Shown: positions 25,180 to 34,418, counted from the stretch's first letter. The stretch: 64,000 nt of DNA from Microcaldota archaeon (GCA_021792235.1 JAJYVC010000001.1:1-64000); one strand, 5' to 3'. Made by a program: numbers and translations. The notes: generated by a model not told the origin, from the sequence alone.

Positions 25180-26076
25180 ATGATCAGACATTACCTGGAA
25201 GAGATGTTCGAACCGACGCTGCTCTACGGACTCTCGCTTGCAGTCTTCGGCGTAGCCATGGCCTCGCATTACGGAGCGGTATCTCTGGCTTACGGTTCCC
25301 TTGCCATAATGGGCAGCGTCCTGGCTCAGATATCGGCCAATGTGATAAGCGATTACTTCGATTACTCAAGCGGACTTGACAGAGAGTTAGGCGCAGGCAA
25401 GAAGGATAACCTTAGCGGTGGCAGCTCGCTCATGGCAAAAGGCCTGATAAAGCCTGTGCCTACCCTATTCCTGGGGCTGGCGATATTCGCCGCTGCAGCA
25501 GCAATAGGCATACATCTGCTGCTGGCGAGGCCGCAAATAATCCCTATACTCATAATAGCTGCATTCTCTATACTACTATATTCAAAATACGCAAAGAGGA
25601 TTCCGTATCTGTCAGAGCCTCTATGCACGCTAAACTACACTCTGATATCTCTCGGCGTCTTCATCGTGGCTTCCAGCACATTTTCACTGCCATATGGCCT
25701 GGCATTTGCCTTGATACCTGCAGGCATATTGCTTGGCGGCGATGCCCTCTTCGTAAACGAGGTGCCTGATGCAGGCATAGACCGGAAATACGGGGTCAGG
25801 CACAGCGCAGTTATGCTTGGCACGGGCAGGAGGATAGGGTTGTACTACCTCTCATTCCAGGTCGCAGCGTATGCGATTGTAGTGGCAGGATCGCTTTCAG
25901 GTTTCATCCCTATGCTCTCTCTAATAACTTTGCTGACTCTGCCTACCACAATCTACGTATACAATGGCCTGCGCAGGCGCAACGCGAAGAAGTATGGGGA
26001 ATATCTCTTTGTTCATACATTATCTGCAGTAGTGTTTGCCGTATTACTGTCTGCCTCCTTCCTTGTCCAATGGTGA
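25180..26076 (+). CDS. menA: UbiA-family prenyltransferase, probably MenA
   Basis: The 298-residue protein has eight or nine predicted helices. The first aspartate-rich motif is in NVISDYFDYSSGLDRE (about 52-66), with the second in NEVPDAGIDRKYG near 195-207. The MenA form (joins 1,4-dihydroxy-2-naphthoate to a polyprenyl diphosphate) is favoured by the flanking UbiE/MenG genes and by the polyprenyl synthase nearby. The product feeds complex I with quinone. The stop overlaps the next start. Confidence 0.85.
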   Translation: MIRHYLEEMFEPTLLYGLSLAVFGVAMASHYGAVSLAYGSLAIMGSVLAQISANVISDYFDYSSGLDRELGAGKKDNLSGGSSLMAKGLIKPVPTLFLGLAIFAAAAAIGIHLLLARPQIIPILIIAAFSILLYSKYAKRIPYLSEPLCTLNYTLISLGVFIVASSTFSLPYGLAFALIPAGILLGGDALFVNEVPDAGIDRKYGVRHSAVMLGTGRRIGLYYLSFQVAAYAIVVAGSLSGFIPMLSLITLLTLPTTIYVYNGLRRRNAKKYGEYLFVHTLSAVVFAVLLSASFLVQW

Positions 26077-26771
26077 ATTATGTGAGTGAAGAGGTTAACA
26101 AGATCTTCTCAGATATGTCCCGCGATTACGACAGGGTGAACAAGGCATGCAGCTCAGGCACAATGATAATCTGGCGGAGATCCGCAGCCAAGGCTTCTAT
26201 GCTCAAAAAAAAGAGCTTTAATGCATTAGACATAGGCACAGGCACAGGTGAGTTGGTTTTTGAGATATGCAGGGAGGCCGCACGACTAGGTAAGAGGGTC
26301 GATGTCATCGGAGTGGATTTTAGCAGAGACATGATAGAGGTCGCGAGGAGGAAGGCTTCACGTCTCGGAGTGAAGGCAAGGTTCGAACTGGGCGATGCTA
26401 TGCATTTGAAATACCGCAGGAACACATTCGATCTAGTGACATCGAGCTTGGCCGTGAAGAATGTGGACAGCCAGAAACAGTTTGCAATGGAGGCATATCG
26501 TGTATTGAGGAAAGGCGGCAGGATCGTAGTGCTCGAGCTGATAAGGCCCAGGAACGTACTGAACAGGGCGGTGATCAACGCATATTGGGGGTCTGTCATA
26601 AGGGTAGGATTCATAGGCAGGGGCGGGTCGTACAAGGCCCTAAAGGCGAGTGTCGATAGGTTCGACAGCAGCAAACTCGTGCATGAGCTGGATAAAGCGG
26701 GATTCAGAGACGTCAGAGCAAGAACACTGTTCTCAGGTGCCGCAGTGCTTGTCACTGCTGACAAATCTTAA
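26070..26771 (+). CDS. UbiE/MenG-type methyltransferase (second copy)
   Basis: The 233-residue paralogue of the gene upstream of menA has SEEVNKIFSDMSRDYDRVNKA, motif I LDIGTGTGELVFEI, FSRDMIEVARRKA, SSLAVKNV and YRVLRKGGRIVVLEL. It overlaps menA by 7 bp and so is made together with it. Two UbiE-like enzymes could act on different ring positions or on different quinones; Thermoplasma-type archaea are known to make menaquinone variants with extra methylation. The exact step is inference. Confidence 0.8.
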   Translation: MVNYVSEEVNKIFSDMSRDYDRVNKACSSGTMIIWRRSAAKASMLKKKSFNALDIGTGTGELVFEICREAARLGKRVDVIGVDFSRDMIEVARRKASRLGVKARFELGDAMHLKYRRNTFDLVTSSLAVKNVDSQKQFAMEAYRVLRKGGRIVVLELIRPRNVLNRAVINAYWGSVIRVGFIGRGGSYKALKASVDRFDSSKLVHELDKAGFRDVRARTLFSGAAVLVTADKS

Positions 26772-26805
26772 TATAATCAAACTGTCATGATATCGTATAG
26801 AAACT

Positions 26806-27399
26806 ATGAAACTTGAAACAAAAAGATTAACACTAAGGGACTGGACTAAGAGGGATATATCTGATCTAATAGAAGGACTGAATAACTACAACGTGTCAAA
26901 ATGGTTGGCACTAGTCCCACACCCATACACTAAAAAAGATGCACAAGAGTGGATAAACTACTGCAGGCAAAACGCTAAAAGTAAGAATAGAGGTTATTAC
27001 TTTGCAATAGAACTCAAATCGGAGAAGAAAGTTATAGGCGGAATAGACATAAATAAAATAAACAAGTTTCATGGAATTGGGGGTGGCGGGTTCTGGGTCA
27101 ATGCAAAATATCACAGGCAGGGATATGGCGCAGAGGCTTTAGCTGCAAAAATAGATTTTGCATTTAACAAATTGAAACTGCGCAGATTAGAAAGTGGCTT
27201 CTTTAAAGGAAATAAACCCTCATTAAATCTGCAAAAGAAGTTTGGATACAAAGTCGAAGGTCTTAGAAGAAAAGGCTTCAAGTGCAAGGCAGATGGAAAA
27301 TTAAAAGATGAATATATCACGGCATTGCTTAGGAATGACTGGAAGAAACCGCGATTAGGAAAATTGGCTATTTTATACAAAAAAGATACGCCAAGGTAG
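26806..27399 (+). CDS. GNAT acetyltransferase, RimJ/RimL-like
   Basis: The 197-residue protein follows the RimJ/RimL plan: KLETKRLTLRDWTKRDISDL, the ...FWVNAKYHRQGYGAEALAAKIDFAF acetyl-CoA loop with the Q/RxxGxG/A motif near 104-110, and KKFGYKVEGLRRKGF. It probably acetylates a protein N-terminus, polyamine or antibiotic-like substrate. Codon use is much more AT-rich and Lys-rich than neighbouring genes, suggesting transfer. Its last 11 bases including the stop lie within the convergent tRNA-Ser gene. Confidence 0.8.
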   Translation: MKLETKRLTLRDWTKRDISDLIEGLNNYNVSKWLALVPHPYTKKDAQEWINYCRQNAKSKNRGYYFAIELKSEKKVIGGIDINKINKFHGIGGGGFWVNAKYHRQGYGAEALAAKIDFAFNKLKLRRLESGFFKGNKPSLNLQKKFGYKVEGLRRKGFKCKADGKLKDEYITALLRNDWKKPRLGKLAILYKKDTPR

Positions 27400-27487
27400 G
27401 GATTTGAACCCTAACGGCCCGTGAGAGCCATACGCTTACAAGAAAAGATTTCCAGGCGTACGCGTTACCAGATTCTGCCACCTTGGC
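27389..27487 (-). tRNA. tRNA-Ser (anticodon GGA) with a 13-nt intron
   Basis: Minus strand: acceptor GCCAAGG/CCTTGGC, anticodon stem TACGC/GCGTA, long variable arm GGCTC-TCAC-GGGCC and T arm TAGGG/CCCTA around TTCAAAT. The anticodon loop is 20 nt and contains CTGGAA then a 13-nt insert and A, as expected for an intron at position 37/38, leaving loop CTGGAAA. Anticodon GGA, the long variable arm and G as discriminator mark it as serine. CCA is not encoded. Confidence 0.9.
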
Positions 27488-27536
27488 ACGCTAATAATTC
27501 ATATGTGGTATATTTAATTGTGATGCATTATGCGTC

Positions 27537-28415
27537 CTAAATATGTACTCTTATCAGCGCTGAATAGTTCCCTAGTACCTCATAAGCCTTCGTGCCTTTT
27601 ACCTTCTCTTCAGCCATATCTATGTATCTGTTGTTGAGCTCCACCGCCCTTATTATCGCAGAACTCTTGTCTATGTCGTACTCCTTCTGCAGGCTGGTTA
27701 CCGCATTCGGCACAAGGCCACTGCGGCTATGTTTTTTGTCGGCCCTTATGAAGTCAAGTATGTCGTCTCTTATCTGGAATGCGATGCCAATGTCCACACC
27801 GGATCTATGAACCTTTTCTGCTATCTTGCTATTGCTATAGACTGCACCAGCACTCCAGCACGCCGCTATCAGCGACGCGCTCTTGAGGAACGACACATTT
27901 ATGTATTCGTCAAGTCCAGGAGCCGAATTCGAATCCTGGTAGCTGTAATCAAGCATCTCGCCAGCACACATGTCCATGCTCGACTTAGTTATCGACATTA
28001 GCACGTCTTCCCCGTACCTTGCCGAGAGACTCACCGCTTTTGATATGAGTGCATCGCCGGCCAGTATCGCCGGCTTGCTTCCATACTTGGAATGCACCGA
28101 CTTGGTGCCTCTCCTGGCCATGTCATCGTCGATTATGTCATCATGTATCAGCGATGATGTGTGAAGCAGCTCCGCAGCCACAGCAAGATCCACAAAGTCA
28201 GAAGGCCTCTTTCCTACGACATGCGCTCCCATGAGCACGAGAGCAGGCCTCAGGAGCTTGCCATTCCTTTTCAGCAGGTAGGTTGAAGGGGCAAAAAGCT
28301 GCGTGTTGACGAAGTCGGATATCTTGAACGATCTGAGCCTTGAAGATACCTGAACAAGCGCATCAGTCACGTGCTTTGGAAGGCCGACATAGCTATTTCC
28401 ACTTTCCATCATCAC
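27537..28415 (-). CDS. Polyprenyl diphosphate synthase (GGPP/FGPP type)
   Basis: The 292-residue trans-isoprenyl diphosphate synthase has the first aspartate-rich motif HDDIIDDDMARRG at 91-103, the second in FQIRDDILDF near 212-221, and LRPALVLMGAH near 55. It condenses IPP units to make C20 or C25 chains for archaeal lipids and the menaquinone tail. It lies downstream of the quinone genes but on the opposite strand. Confidence 0.9.
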   Translation of the reverse strand: MMMESGNSYVGLPKHVTDALVQVSSRLRSFKISDFVNTQLFAPSTYLLKRNGKLLRPALVLMGAHVVGKRPSDFVDLAVAAELLHTSSLIHDDIIDDDMARRGTKSVHSKYGSKPAILAGDALISKAVSLSARYGEDVLMSITKSSMDMCAGEMLDYSYQDSNSAPGLDEYINVSFLKSASLIAACWSAGAVYSNSKIAEKVHRSGVDIGIAFQIRDDILDFIRADKKHSRSGLVPNAVTSLQKEYDIDKSSAIIRAVELNNRYIDMAEEKVKGTKAYEVLGNYSALIRVHI

Positions 28416-28502
28416 ATCTCACAATTAGGGTCGTATCATATGACTATTGAAGAAAAAATTTAAATACCCGCATTAGCCGATTCCATCTGTTCAGTTGGTC
28501 AA

Positions 28503-29321
28503 ATGCATCAACGCCTATCAGGTCCTCAGAGTAAGCAGGAAAATCCAAGCAATTTCGATAACGCGCAGTTCCTGCTCCAATTCTTCAAGTACACTATACT
28601 AAAGGGTCCTCACATACACAAAGAGGTGCGAATAGTGAGGGAGATGGCGCAGCTGCTCAAGTCTGGTGCTGCTCCTGATCGGGAGACGCCTAGGGGAAGC
28701 GGGGAGGGGGTGCTTCTTATACCTGGACTTGCTGCAGGAGATTACACTCTGTCATTCCTCAGGCACTACCTATCGCTGGCAGGATACAAAACGTATGCCT
28801 CAGGTATAGTCAGCAATGTCCTTCCTGCAGACACGATACTGCCAAGCCTAGAGGAAAAGATAGATCTCATATATGCCGAGACCGGGAAAAAGGTATCGAT
28901 AGTAGGCCACAGCCTTGGGGGCGCAATGGGAAAGCTGCTTTCCGACAGGAAGCCAGACAAGGTGCAGCAGGTCATAGGGCTTGGTCCTGTATTCAACCAA
29001 TACATAGGCATAAGCCCATCACTTTTCTGTATAATGCTGCCAATAGCTGCATACGATATTGCAAGATTCGGGCGCGAGATTCTTGAGAAGGAGCTCGGCC
29101 TTTTCAAGGGCCTGTCGAAACCTGCTAAGGTGCCGCTTTCGTCCATCTACTCAAAGAGCGATGGGGTACTCACCTTCAAATCATGCATGCGCGGCGACTC
29201 TGAGAACTATGAGGTAAATAGCACTCATGTAGGTATGGCCGTCAACAAGGAGGTCTTCAAGCTGGTTGCCGAGCTGCTCCACAAGGGATATAAAGCGCCA
29301 AAGGCCAGGATACATTACTAG
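28503..29321 (+). CDS. Alpha/beta hydrolase, lipase/PGAP1-like
   Basis: The 272-residue hydrolase has an oxyanion-type segment VLLIPGLAAGDYTLSFL near 76-92, the nucleophile elbow GHSLGGAMGKLL (Ser near 145), a candidate acid in YSKSDGVLTF and a late His in NSTHVGMAVN. There is a strongly helical N-terminal part of about 55 residues, but no clear signal peptide, so an intracellular or membrane-surface esterase is likely. A TATA element (aaatttaaata, about 28456-28467) is 35-40 nt upstream. Substrate unknown. Confidence 0.8.
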   Translation: MHQRLSGPQSKQENPSNFDNAQFLLQFFKYTILKGPHIHKEVRIVREMAQLLKSGAAPDRETPRGSGEGVLLIPGLAAGDYTLSFLRHYLSLAGYKTYASGIVSNVLPADTILPSLEEKIDLIYAETGKKVSIVGHSLGGAMGKLLSDRKPDKVQQVIGLGPVFNQYIGISPSLFCIMLPIAAYDIARFGREILEKELGLFKGLSKPAKVPLSSIYSKSDGVLTFKSCMRGDSENYEVNSTHVGMAVNKEVFKLVAELLHKGYKAPKARIHY

Positions 29322-29725
29322 ATTCTGAATCTGCTGCCCTTCCTGATACCTAGCCTTGATGCCATCCCTGCATTGATCTCTATCACGTACTTGGCATACT
29401 CTCTAGGAGCAACAGTTCTGCACGAGAATATCGATCTGCAGGGCTCAGCATTCTTCCATACGTGCACCGCCCTTCCAGATTGATCAAGCCATATTATATC
29501 TATGCTGAACCTCATGTTCAGCATCCAGAACCCATACCTTCCGGGCTTTCCAAAGACGAAGAGCATTCCGCCGTATTTTGGCACAGATTCGCGGCCCATC
29601 AGGCCTCTAGATATTTTTCTGAAGGAGTCTGCAACATCCACCCTGAATATGGTCTTGCCATAGCTCACCGTGCGTTTCACGTACTTGGGCTTTCCGAAGA
29701 GGATGTCAGACAAGCCCATCGACAA
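29318..29725 (-). CDS. DUF192 family protein
   Basis: The 135-residue protein shows the DUF192 pattern: a strand VDVADSFRKISRGLMGRESVP, GMLFVFGKPGRYGFWMLNM (the W-M-xN-M segment), IDIIWLDQSGRAVHV and YVIEINAGMASRLGIRKGSRF. The family is a small beta-barrel of unknown function, often secreted; this copy has no signal peptide. It converges on the hydrolase gene with a 4-bp overlap and lies 8 bp downstream of the P5C dehydrogenase gene on the same strand. Confidence 0.88.
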   Translation of the reverse strand: MSMGLSDILFGKPKYVKRTVSYGKTIFRVDVADSFRKISRGLMGRESVPKYGGMLFVFGKPGRYGFWMLNMRFSIDIIWLDQSGRAVHVWKNAEPCRSIFSCRTVAPREYAKYVIEINAGMASRLGIRKGSRFRI

Positions 29726-29732
29726 AACCCGC

Positions 29733-31352
29733 TTACTTTACAATTGTCTGGCTCTGCTCGCGCATGAACTGCTGGAGGTAGAACCTGCTGCCGCTTCCCT
29801 TGCCTGTGAGTGCGCTGTGTTTCCATCCAACAAAGGTCTGAAGACCGACTATCGCACCCGTGCTTGCGCTTGTCTCCCTGTTCACGTAGAGCACTCCTGC
29901 ATTTAGCCTTTCCGTGAACTCCCTTATCTCTCCCTTCTTTTCACTGTACAAGCCTGCAGTCAGCCCGTATGGCACATCGTTGGCCATCTCGATAGCGTCA
30001 TCGAACTTCTTGTAAGATGTTATGGATAGGAACGGCAAGAAGAGCTCTTCGTGGAACAGTATGCTCTTGTGGTCCCCTTCCATTATGGTCGGCTCCACAT
30101 ATGCTCCGTTCATTCCCGTATCAACTGTCCTTCCCCCTAATATGATCCTGCCGCCCTTAGATACCTCCTGCACCGCATTCCTGTACCTCTCAAGCGCAAC
30201 CTTGCTTATCAGCGGTCCAATGTAGTTCTCCTTTAGGAGCGGGTTGCCCACCCTAAACGTCCTAACCTTATCTACAAGCTTGCTTATGAATTCCTCCTTC
30301 ACAGACTCCTGCACGTAAACCCTCGACGCAGCGCTACACTTCTGCCCGCAAAATCCGAATGCTGCACTAGCTATTCCAGACACTGCATAATCGAGATTCG
30401 CATACTTCGATACTATGACTGGATTCTTCCCGCCCATCTCGACTATGAAAGGCTTTAGTAGTCCGGCATCGTAGGATTTCTTTAGCATGCCTATTCCGGT
30501 GCTCTTGGATCCTGTGAACACTATGCCTCCGACTTTCGGGTTTATTGCAAGTTCATCTCCAACCTCCGCTCCTGGACCCGTGACATAATTGAACACACCA
30601 TGCGGCACTCCCGCATCGTTGAACACCTTGTATATCTCAAGTCCGGTCAGCATGGTCATGTTGTCTGTCGATGAGGGCTTGAACACCACCGTATTTCCTG
30701 TAATCATTGCCCCTGTGCTCATCCCTACCGATATCGACACGGGAAAGTTGAATGGTGCTATTACTCCGAACACACCGTACGGCCTCATGACTATTCTTCC
30801 TTTCTCCTCCCTTCCAGGAGCTCCCTGAAACCCTGTCTTTACCTTTGCCGTGCTTGCAGGCAGCGAAGTCCTTCTGACGTATCCCTTATTCTTCTCCATG
30901 TCAAGCGCATAATATCTAAGGAAGTCTATTGCTTCATCCACCTCACCAACCGACTCGTACCTGCTCTTGCCGTTCTCTATGCTCAACATTGCCGATATCT
31001 CGAACTTCCTATGCGAGAAAATGTCTGCCGCCTTCATGAATACCTTCACCCTCTCCATGTAATCCATACGACTCCATTCGCCGAAGGCTTCATGCGCGGC
31101 TTCTATGGCCTGCTTAGCGCTCTCCCGGTCTCCTTTCTGGAAGGTACCTATAAGGCTGCCGTCTATGGGTGAGTACTCGTTTATCTCCGCTCCTGCAGAC
31201 ACCTCCCTGCCGTCGATGTACATCTGGTGCTTCTTACCCAGGGCCTCCCTCTTCACCCTTTTAACAGAGTCATCGAAAAGCCTGTCGAATTCGTCTTCTT
31301 TCCCATCCTCTAGGAATGTCTTGTAAGTAAATTCGTTCCTAAACTCAGGCAC
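29733..31352 (-). CDS. Delta-1-pyrroline-5-carboxylate dehydrogenase-like aldehyde dehydrogenase
   Basis: The 539-residue enzyme has catalytic Cys in FGFCGQKCSAASR, the base in FIVEMGGKNPVIV, FTGSKSTGIGML and PFNFP. The GQKCSAASR wording and the long N-terminal part with EFTYKTFLEDGK match the RocA/PutA P5C dehydrogenase group, which turns glutamate semialdehyde into glutamate in proline and arginine breakdown. No proline dehydrogenase is in the window. The C-terminus also has the GALTGKGSGSRFYLQQFMREQ ending typical of the group. Confidence 0.87.
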   Translation of the reverse strand: MPEFRNEFTYKTFLEDGKEDEFDRLFDDSVKRVKREALGKKHQMYIDGREVSAGAEINEYSPIDGSLIGTFQKGDRESAKQAIEAAHEAFGEWSRMDYMERVKVFMKAADIFSHRKFEISAMLSIENGKSRYESVGEVDEAIDFLRYYALDMEKNKGYVRRTSLPASTAKVKTGFQGAPGREEKGRIVMRPYGVFGVIAPFNFPVSISVGMSTGAMITGNTVVFKPSSTDNMTMLTGLEIYKVFNDAGVPHGVFNYVTGPGAEVGDELAINPKVGGIVFTGSKSTGIGMLKKSYDAGLLKPFIVEMGGKNPVIVSKYANLDYAVSGIASAAFGFCGQKCSAASRVYVQESVKEEFISKLVDKVRTFRVGNPLLKENYIGPLISKVALERYRNAVQEVSKGGRIILGGRTVDTGMNGAYVEPTIMEGDHKSILFHEELFLPFLSITSYKKFDDAIEMANDVPYGLTAGLYSEKKGEIREFTERLNAGVLYVNRETSASTGAIVGLQTFVGWKHSALTGKGSGSRFYLQQFMREQSQTIVK

Positions 31353-31455
31353 ATTTCCACCTTAGCAGATATATCGAACAAAACATATAAAGATTGGGAT
31401 TTTCATGCCGGAAGCGCATGACAAGATATTTATTATTTGACGTTGATAAACAATC

Positions 31456-32160
31456 ATGGCGACCGGGCAGGCAGAGTTACAGGTAGAGATACACAACGGC
31501 TCCGATGTTATAGAGCTTGTCAACAGCGATGCTACATGGAGGGACCTTCTCCTTGAACTGGTCGAGAGGAACAAACTGGATCCGTGGAACATAGACATAA
31601 TAGAGATAGTCGACAGGTACATAGACACAGTAAAGAAGCTGAAGGTTCTTGACTTAAGGGTCCCGGCAAACATAATACTTGCAGCAGCGATACTCCTGAG
31701 GCTCAAGAGCAATTACATAAGCCTGCACGATTATGAGGAGACTGGCGAGGTTGCAATAGACGATGGCATCCAGCGTCCCGGAGTCATCGTTGACCAGCTT
31801 AACTTCAGGCTCAGGATACCTCCTAAGAGAAAGGTGTCTCTTTCAGAGCTGATATCTGCACTGGATGAGGCCATGAAGATGAAGGAATCCCACATGTCTC
31901 CGGCGCAGAAGGCCGAACCATTCATACCAATCAAGATAGACAACTTCGACATAGAGGCTGAGACAGAGAAGCTGCTTGACATAATAAAGGACAATATGGA
32001 TAGGAGCAGCATGGTCACCTTCTCCTATCTTTCCAGCCTGACATCGATAAACGATCCGCTCCTCGAGCTGTTCATACCACTCCTCTTCCTTGCACACAAG
32101 GACAAGGTGGCAATAGTGCAGGAGAAGTTCTTCGCAGAGATAATAATAGCGCTGAAGTAG
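31456..32160 (+). CDS. scpA: Segregation and condensation protein ScpA
   Basis: The 234-residue kleisin has the N-terminal helix that grips the SMC head (DLLLELVERNKLDPWNIDIIEIVDRY) and a C-terminal winged helix (VTFSYLSSL, PLLFLAHKDKVAIVQEKFF). It bridges SMC heads and recruits ScpB in chromosome condensation. TATA gatatttatt (about 31424-31434) sits about 26 nt before the ATG. Its stop abuts scpB. Confidence 0.93.
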   Translation: MATGQAELQVEIHNGSDVIELVNSDATWRDLLLELVERNKLDPWNIDIIEIVDRYIDTVKKLKVLDLRVPANIILAAAILLRLKSNYISLHDYEETGEVAIDDGIQRPGVIVDQLNFRLRIPPKRKVSLSELISALDEAMKMKESHMSPAQKAEPFIPIKIDNFDIEAETEKLLDIIKDNMDRSSMVTFSYLSSLTSINDPLLELFIPLLFLAHKDKVAIVQEKFFAEIIIALK

Positions 32161-32628
32161 ATGTTGATGGAGGACGAATCCGATTACAAGAAGCTCATAG
32201 AGGCTGCGCTCTTCATGGCCCCGAGCGCAATGAGCATAGGTGAAATATCAACCGCAACTGGCATAGCATCGCCCGGCACCATAGAGAGGATGCTCAATGA
32301 GCTAATGGCCGAATACGATGCAAGGGACACGTCGCTGAAGATAATTGCCATAAGCGGGAAGTACATGCTCAGCCTCAAGGATCCATACATATCGAGGGTG
32401 AGCTCGCTTGCAAAAGGTCCTGACATAAGCCGCGGAGCCCTCCGGATACTGGCATATATAAGCAAGAACGAAGGCGTGATGCAGAGCGACCTAGTCAAGT
32501 ACTTCGGTTCATCGACATACGACTACATGAATGAGCTTACGGAGAAGGAGTTCGTGCAGTCGCACAAGTACAAGAGGACCAAGAAGGTGGAGACCACGCC
32601 GAAGTTCAACGAGTATTTCAGCGTATGA
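32161..32628 (+). CDS. scpB: Segregation and condensation protein ScpB
   Basis: The 155-residue protein has two winged-helix halves: LIEAALFMAPSAMSIGEIST at the start and GALRILAYISKNEGVMQSDLVKYFG in the second. It dimerises and binds the ScpA middle region. The second ATG (32167) is an equally good start. It overlaps the following kinase-like gene by 4 bp. Confidence 0.9.
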   Translation: MLMEDESDYKKLIEAALFMAPSAMSIGEISTATGIASPGTIERMLNELMAEYDARDTSLKIIAISGKYMLSLKDPYISRVSSLAKGPDISRGALRILAYISKNEGVMQSDLVKYFGSSTYDYMNELTEKEFVQSHKYKRTKKVETTPKFNEYFSV

Positions 32629-33167
32629 CCATGGAGCTCATATTCATATATGGTCCTCCTGGAGTCGGAAAGCTTACGGTGGCAAACGTGCTCTCATCAA
32701 TTACTGGATATCAGGTATTTCACAACCACATAGCCATAGATCTTGTCAAGCCAGTATATGGATACGGAAACAAGAAATCAGAGGACTTGATAATGGCAGT
32801 GAATCTCTCTGCGATAGCCGTCGCAGTAGCAAAGGATTCCAGTATAATATTCACTTATGCTCGGCCCAACGACTCCAGATTCATAAAAAACGCAGTAGAC
32901 CTTGTGGAATCCGGAGGCGGTAGAGCCAGGTTCGTTCAGCTAAAGTGCGATCCAGCTTACCTGCATATGAGGATAGCATCAAGAAAAGGCACAAGATATA
33001 GCAAAATAACTGACATTGATGGGCTGCGAAGATTCAGCAGGATTCATGGCCCGTTCAGGAGGATAGCTTCAATGCCCGGCATAAGCGTTGACACTTCTAA
33101 GCTCTCCGCAGCACAGACTGCTGCAAGGATAGCTAAGGCACTAAGACTCAAGGCAAAGAGCCGCTGA
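32625..33167 (+). CDS. P-loop NTPase, small-kinase-like
   Basis: The 180-residue protein has Walker A GPPGVGKLT (about 10-18), a strand ending in SSIIFTYAR that fits a Walker B position without the usual Asp, and RIASRKGTRYSKITD near 125 like the lid of shikimate or zeta-toxin-type kinases. The substrate is not evident. It is translationally coupled to scpB (ATGA overlap), but a role in chromosome segregation is only guilt by association. Confidence 0.7.
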   Translation: MTMELIFIYGPPGVGKLTVANVLSSITGYQVFHNHIAIDLVKPVYGYGNKKSEDLIMAVNLSAIAVAVAKDSSIIFTYARPNDSRFIKNAVDLVESGGGRARFVQLKCDPAYLHMRIASRKGTRYSKITDIDGLRRFSRIHGPFRRIASMPGISVDTSKLSAAQTAARIAKALRLKAKSR

Positions 33168-33169
33168 GA

Positions 33170-33832
33170 TCATCCTATCCTTCCTATCTCAACATACGTA
33201 GCAGGTACTCTTCCTCCAGTCAGGCAGCCATTGCCAACATAGAGTATGCCTGAGTTTGTGTAGCATACCCACACTGTGCCATTTACGCTCAGGCCGTATC
33301 CCGTGCCAGACATCCCATTGTCAATCTTTACTGTGGCATTACCTCCATCAGTCATATTAGTACCTACATTGCTGGTCGACTGCGAATCAGCAACGTTGAA
33401 CCTTATTCCCTGCGGCGTTCCCTGGGACATCATGGTGCCGTTGGGGACGAAAGCAGCACCGAACCCGCTCCAGTAGGTGCCAGTATTCTGCCCTACAGTG
33501 GCCCACATATATGTCGTTCCATTGATCGGAGAGTAGGCGTATGTGACGTTGCCGCACATGAACGTGCTATTTATAGGAGTGCATGAAGTCTGCACGCATT
33601 CATATCCTGGCAGGGAGCTGCATGAAGGCGGCTTTACCGAGGTTGTGGTGTTATATGAAACATTGGCCTCCGTCGATGTAACCAGGGTGCTGGCGTTCCC
33701 CAGCCGCACGTAAGGTATCGAAGACGAGACAGAAACTGCGTTGGAAGAGATATTCAACCCCTGCAACACAAGTATTATTGCAATGAATATCGCGATGATT
33801 ATCAAGACATGCACATATGTGTATTTGGCCAT
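33170..33832 (-). CDS. Membrane-anchored secreted protein, Thr/Ser/Asn-rich
   Basis: The 220-residue protein has a single N-terminal hydrophobic helix (VHVLIIIAIFIAIILVLQGL, residues 7-26) without a clear cleavage site. The outer part contains many N-x-S/T sites and six cysteines in the middle (CSSLPGYECVQTSC...C) plus two late ones (VWVCYTN, GCLTGG), likely disulfide-bonded. It is probably a glycosylated surface protein of unknown role. It converges on the kinase-like gene. Confidence 0.7.
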   Translation of the reverse strand: MAKYTYVHVLIIIAIFIAIILVLQGLNISSNAVSVSSSIPYVRLGNASTLVTSTEANVSYNTTTSVKPPSCSSLPGYECVQTSCTPINSTFMCGNVTYAYSPINGTTYMWATVGQNTGTYWSGFGAAFVPNGTMMSQGTPQGIRFNVADSQSTSNVGTNMTDGGNATVKIDNGMSGTGYGLSVNGTVWVCYTNSGILYVGNGCLTGGRVPATYVEIGRIG

Positions 33833-33875
33833 TTACAGCACCAGCAATTCATCGTACGCAAAGCATTTATCCATT

Positions 33876-34418
33876 TCAATAGGTTGGATGCAGCTCTTCT
33901 ACTCTGTCCTTGAAGTTGATATACAAAGCAGCGACAAAGAGATACGAAGAGAGCCTGTTCAGGTATGCGATGACCATATTGCCAATCCTGTAGTTTCCTG
34001 CAGCGGCGACGATCATTCTCTCGGTGCGTCTGGCAATCGATCTGGCCATATGCAGGTGGGCTGCAGCCCTGCTGCCTCCAGGCAGCACGAACTTGTCAAG
34101 CCCAGGCATAAGATCTCCTAGCTCCTTTATAGACGCTTCAAGGCGCGCTGATGCATCAGGCTTCAATTTGGACTCAACTTCCTTCTTCCCATCAGCAGAT
34201 GCAAGCTCAGCTCCGATTACGAAAAGGTCGTTCTGGATCGATTTTAGCTGGTCTGCGATAAGTTTATCATCAACGTATGACAATGCCACTCCTACTGCGC
34301 TGTTGAGCTCATCAAGACTGCCTATCGCTTCCATAAGCTTATCTGATTTCTTCAGCCTTGTCCCGGCAAGCGTGCCAGTAGTGCCGTCATCCCCTCTTCC
34401 AGTATAGTACTTTGGCAA
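33876..34418 (-). CDS. Cob(I)alamin adenosyltransferase, PduO type
   Basis: The 180-residue protein has the PduO-type ATP site at the start (YYTGRGDDGTTGTLAG), IGSLDELNSAVGVAL, LPGGSRAAAHLHMARSIARRTER (the RxxxRR/ER signature) and YLNRLSSYLFVAALY. It makes adenosylcobalamin from cob(I)alamin and ATP. No other cobalamin gene is in the window, so it probably salvages the cofactor. Confidence 0.92.
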   Translation of the reverse strand: MPKYYTGRGDDGTTGTLAGTRLKKSDKLMEAIGSLDELNSAVGVALSYVDDKLIADQLKSIQNDLFVIGAELASADGKKEVESKLKPDASARLEASIKELGDLMPGLDKFVLPGGSRAAAHLHMARSIARRTERMIVAAAGNYRIGNMVIAYLNRLSSYLFVAALYINFKDRVEELHPTY

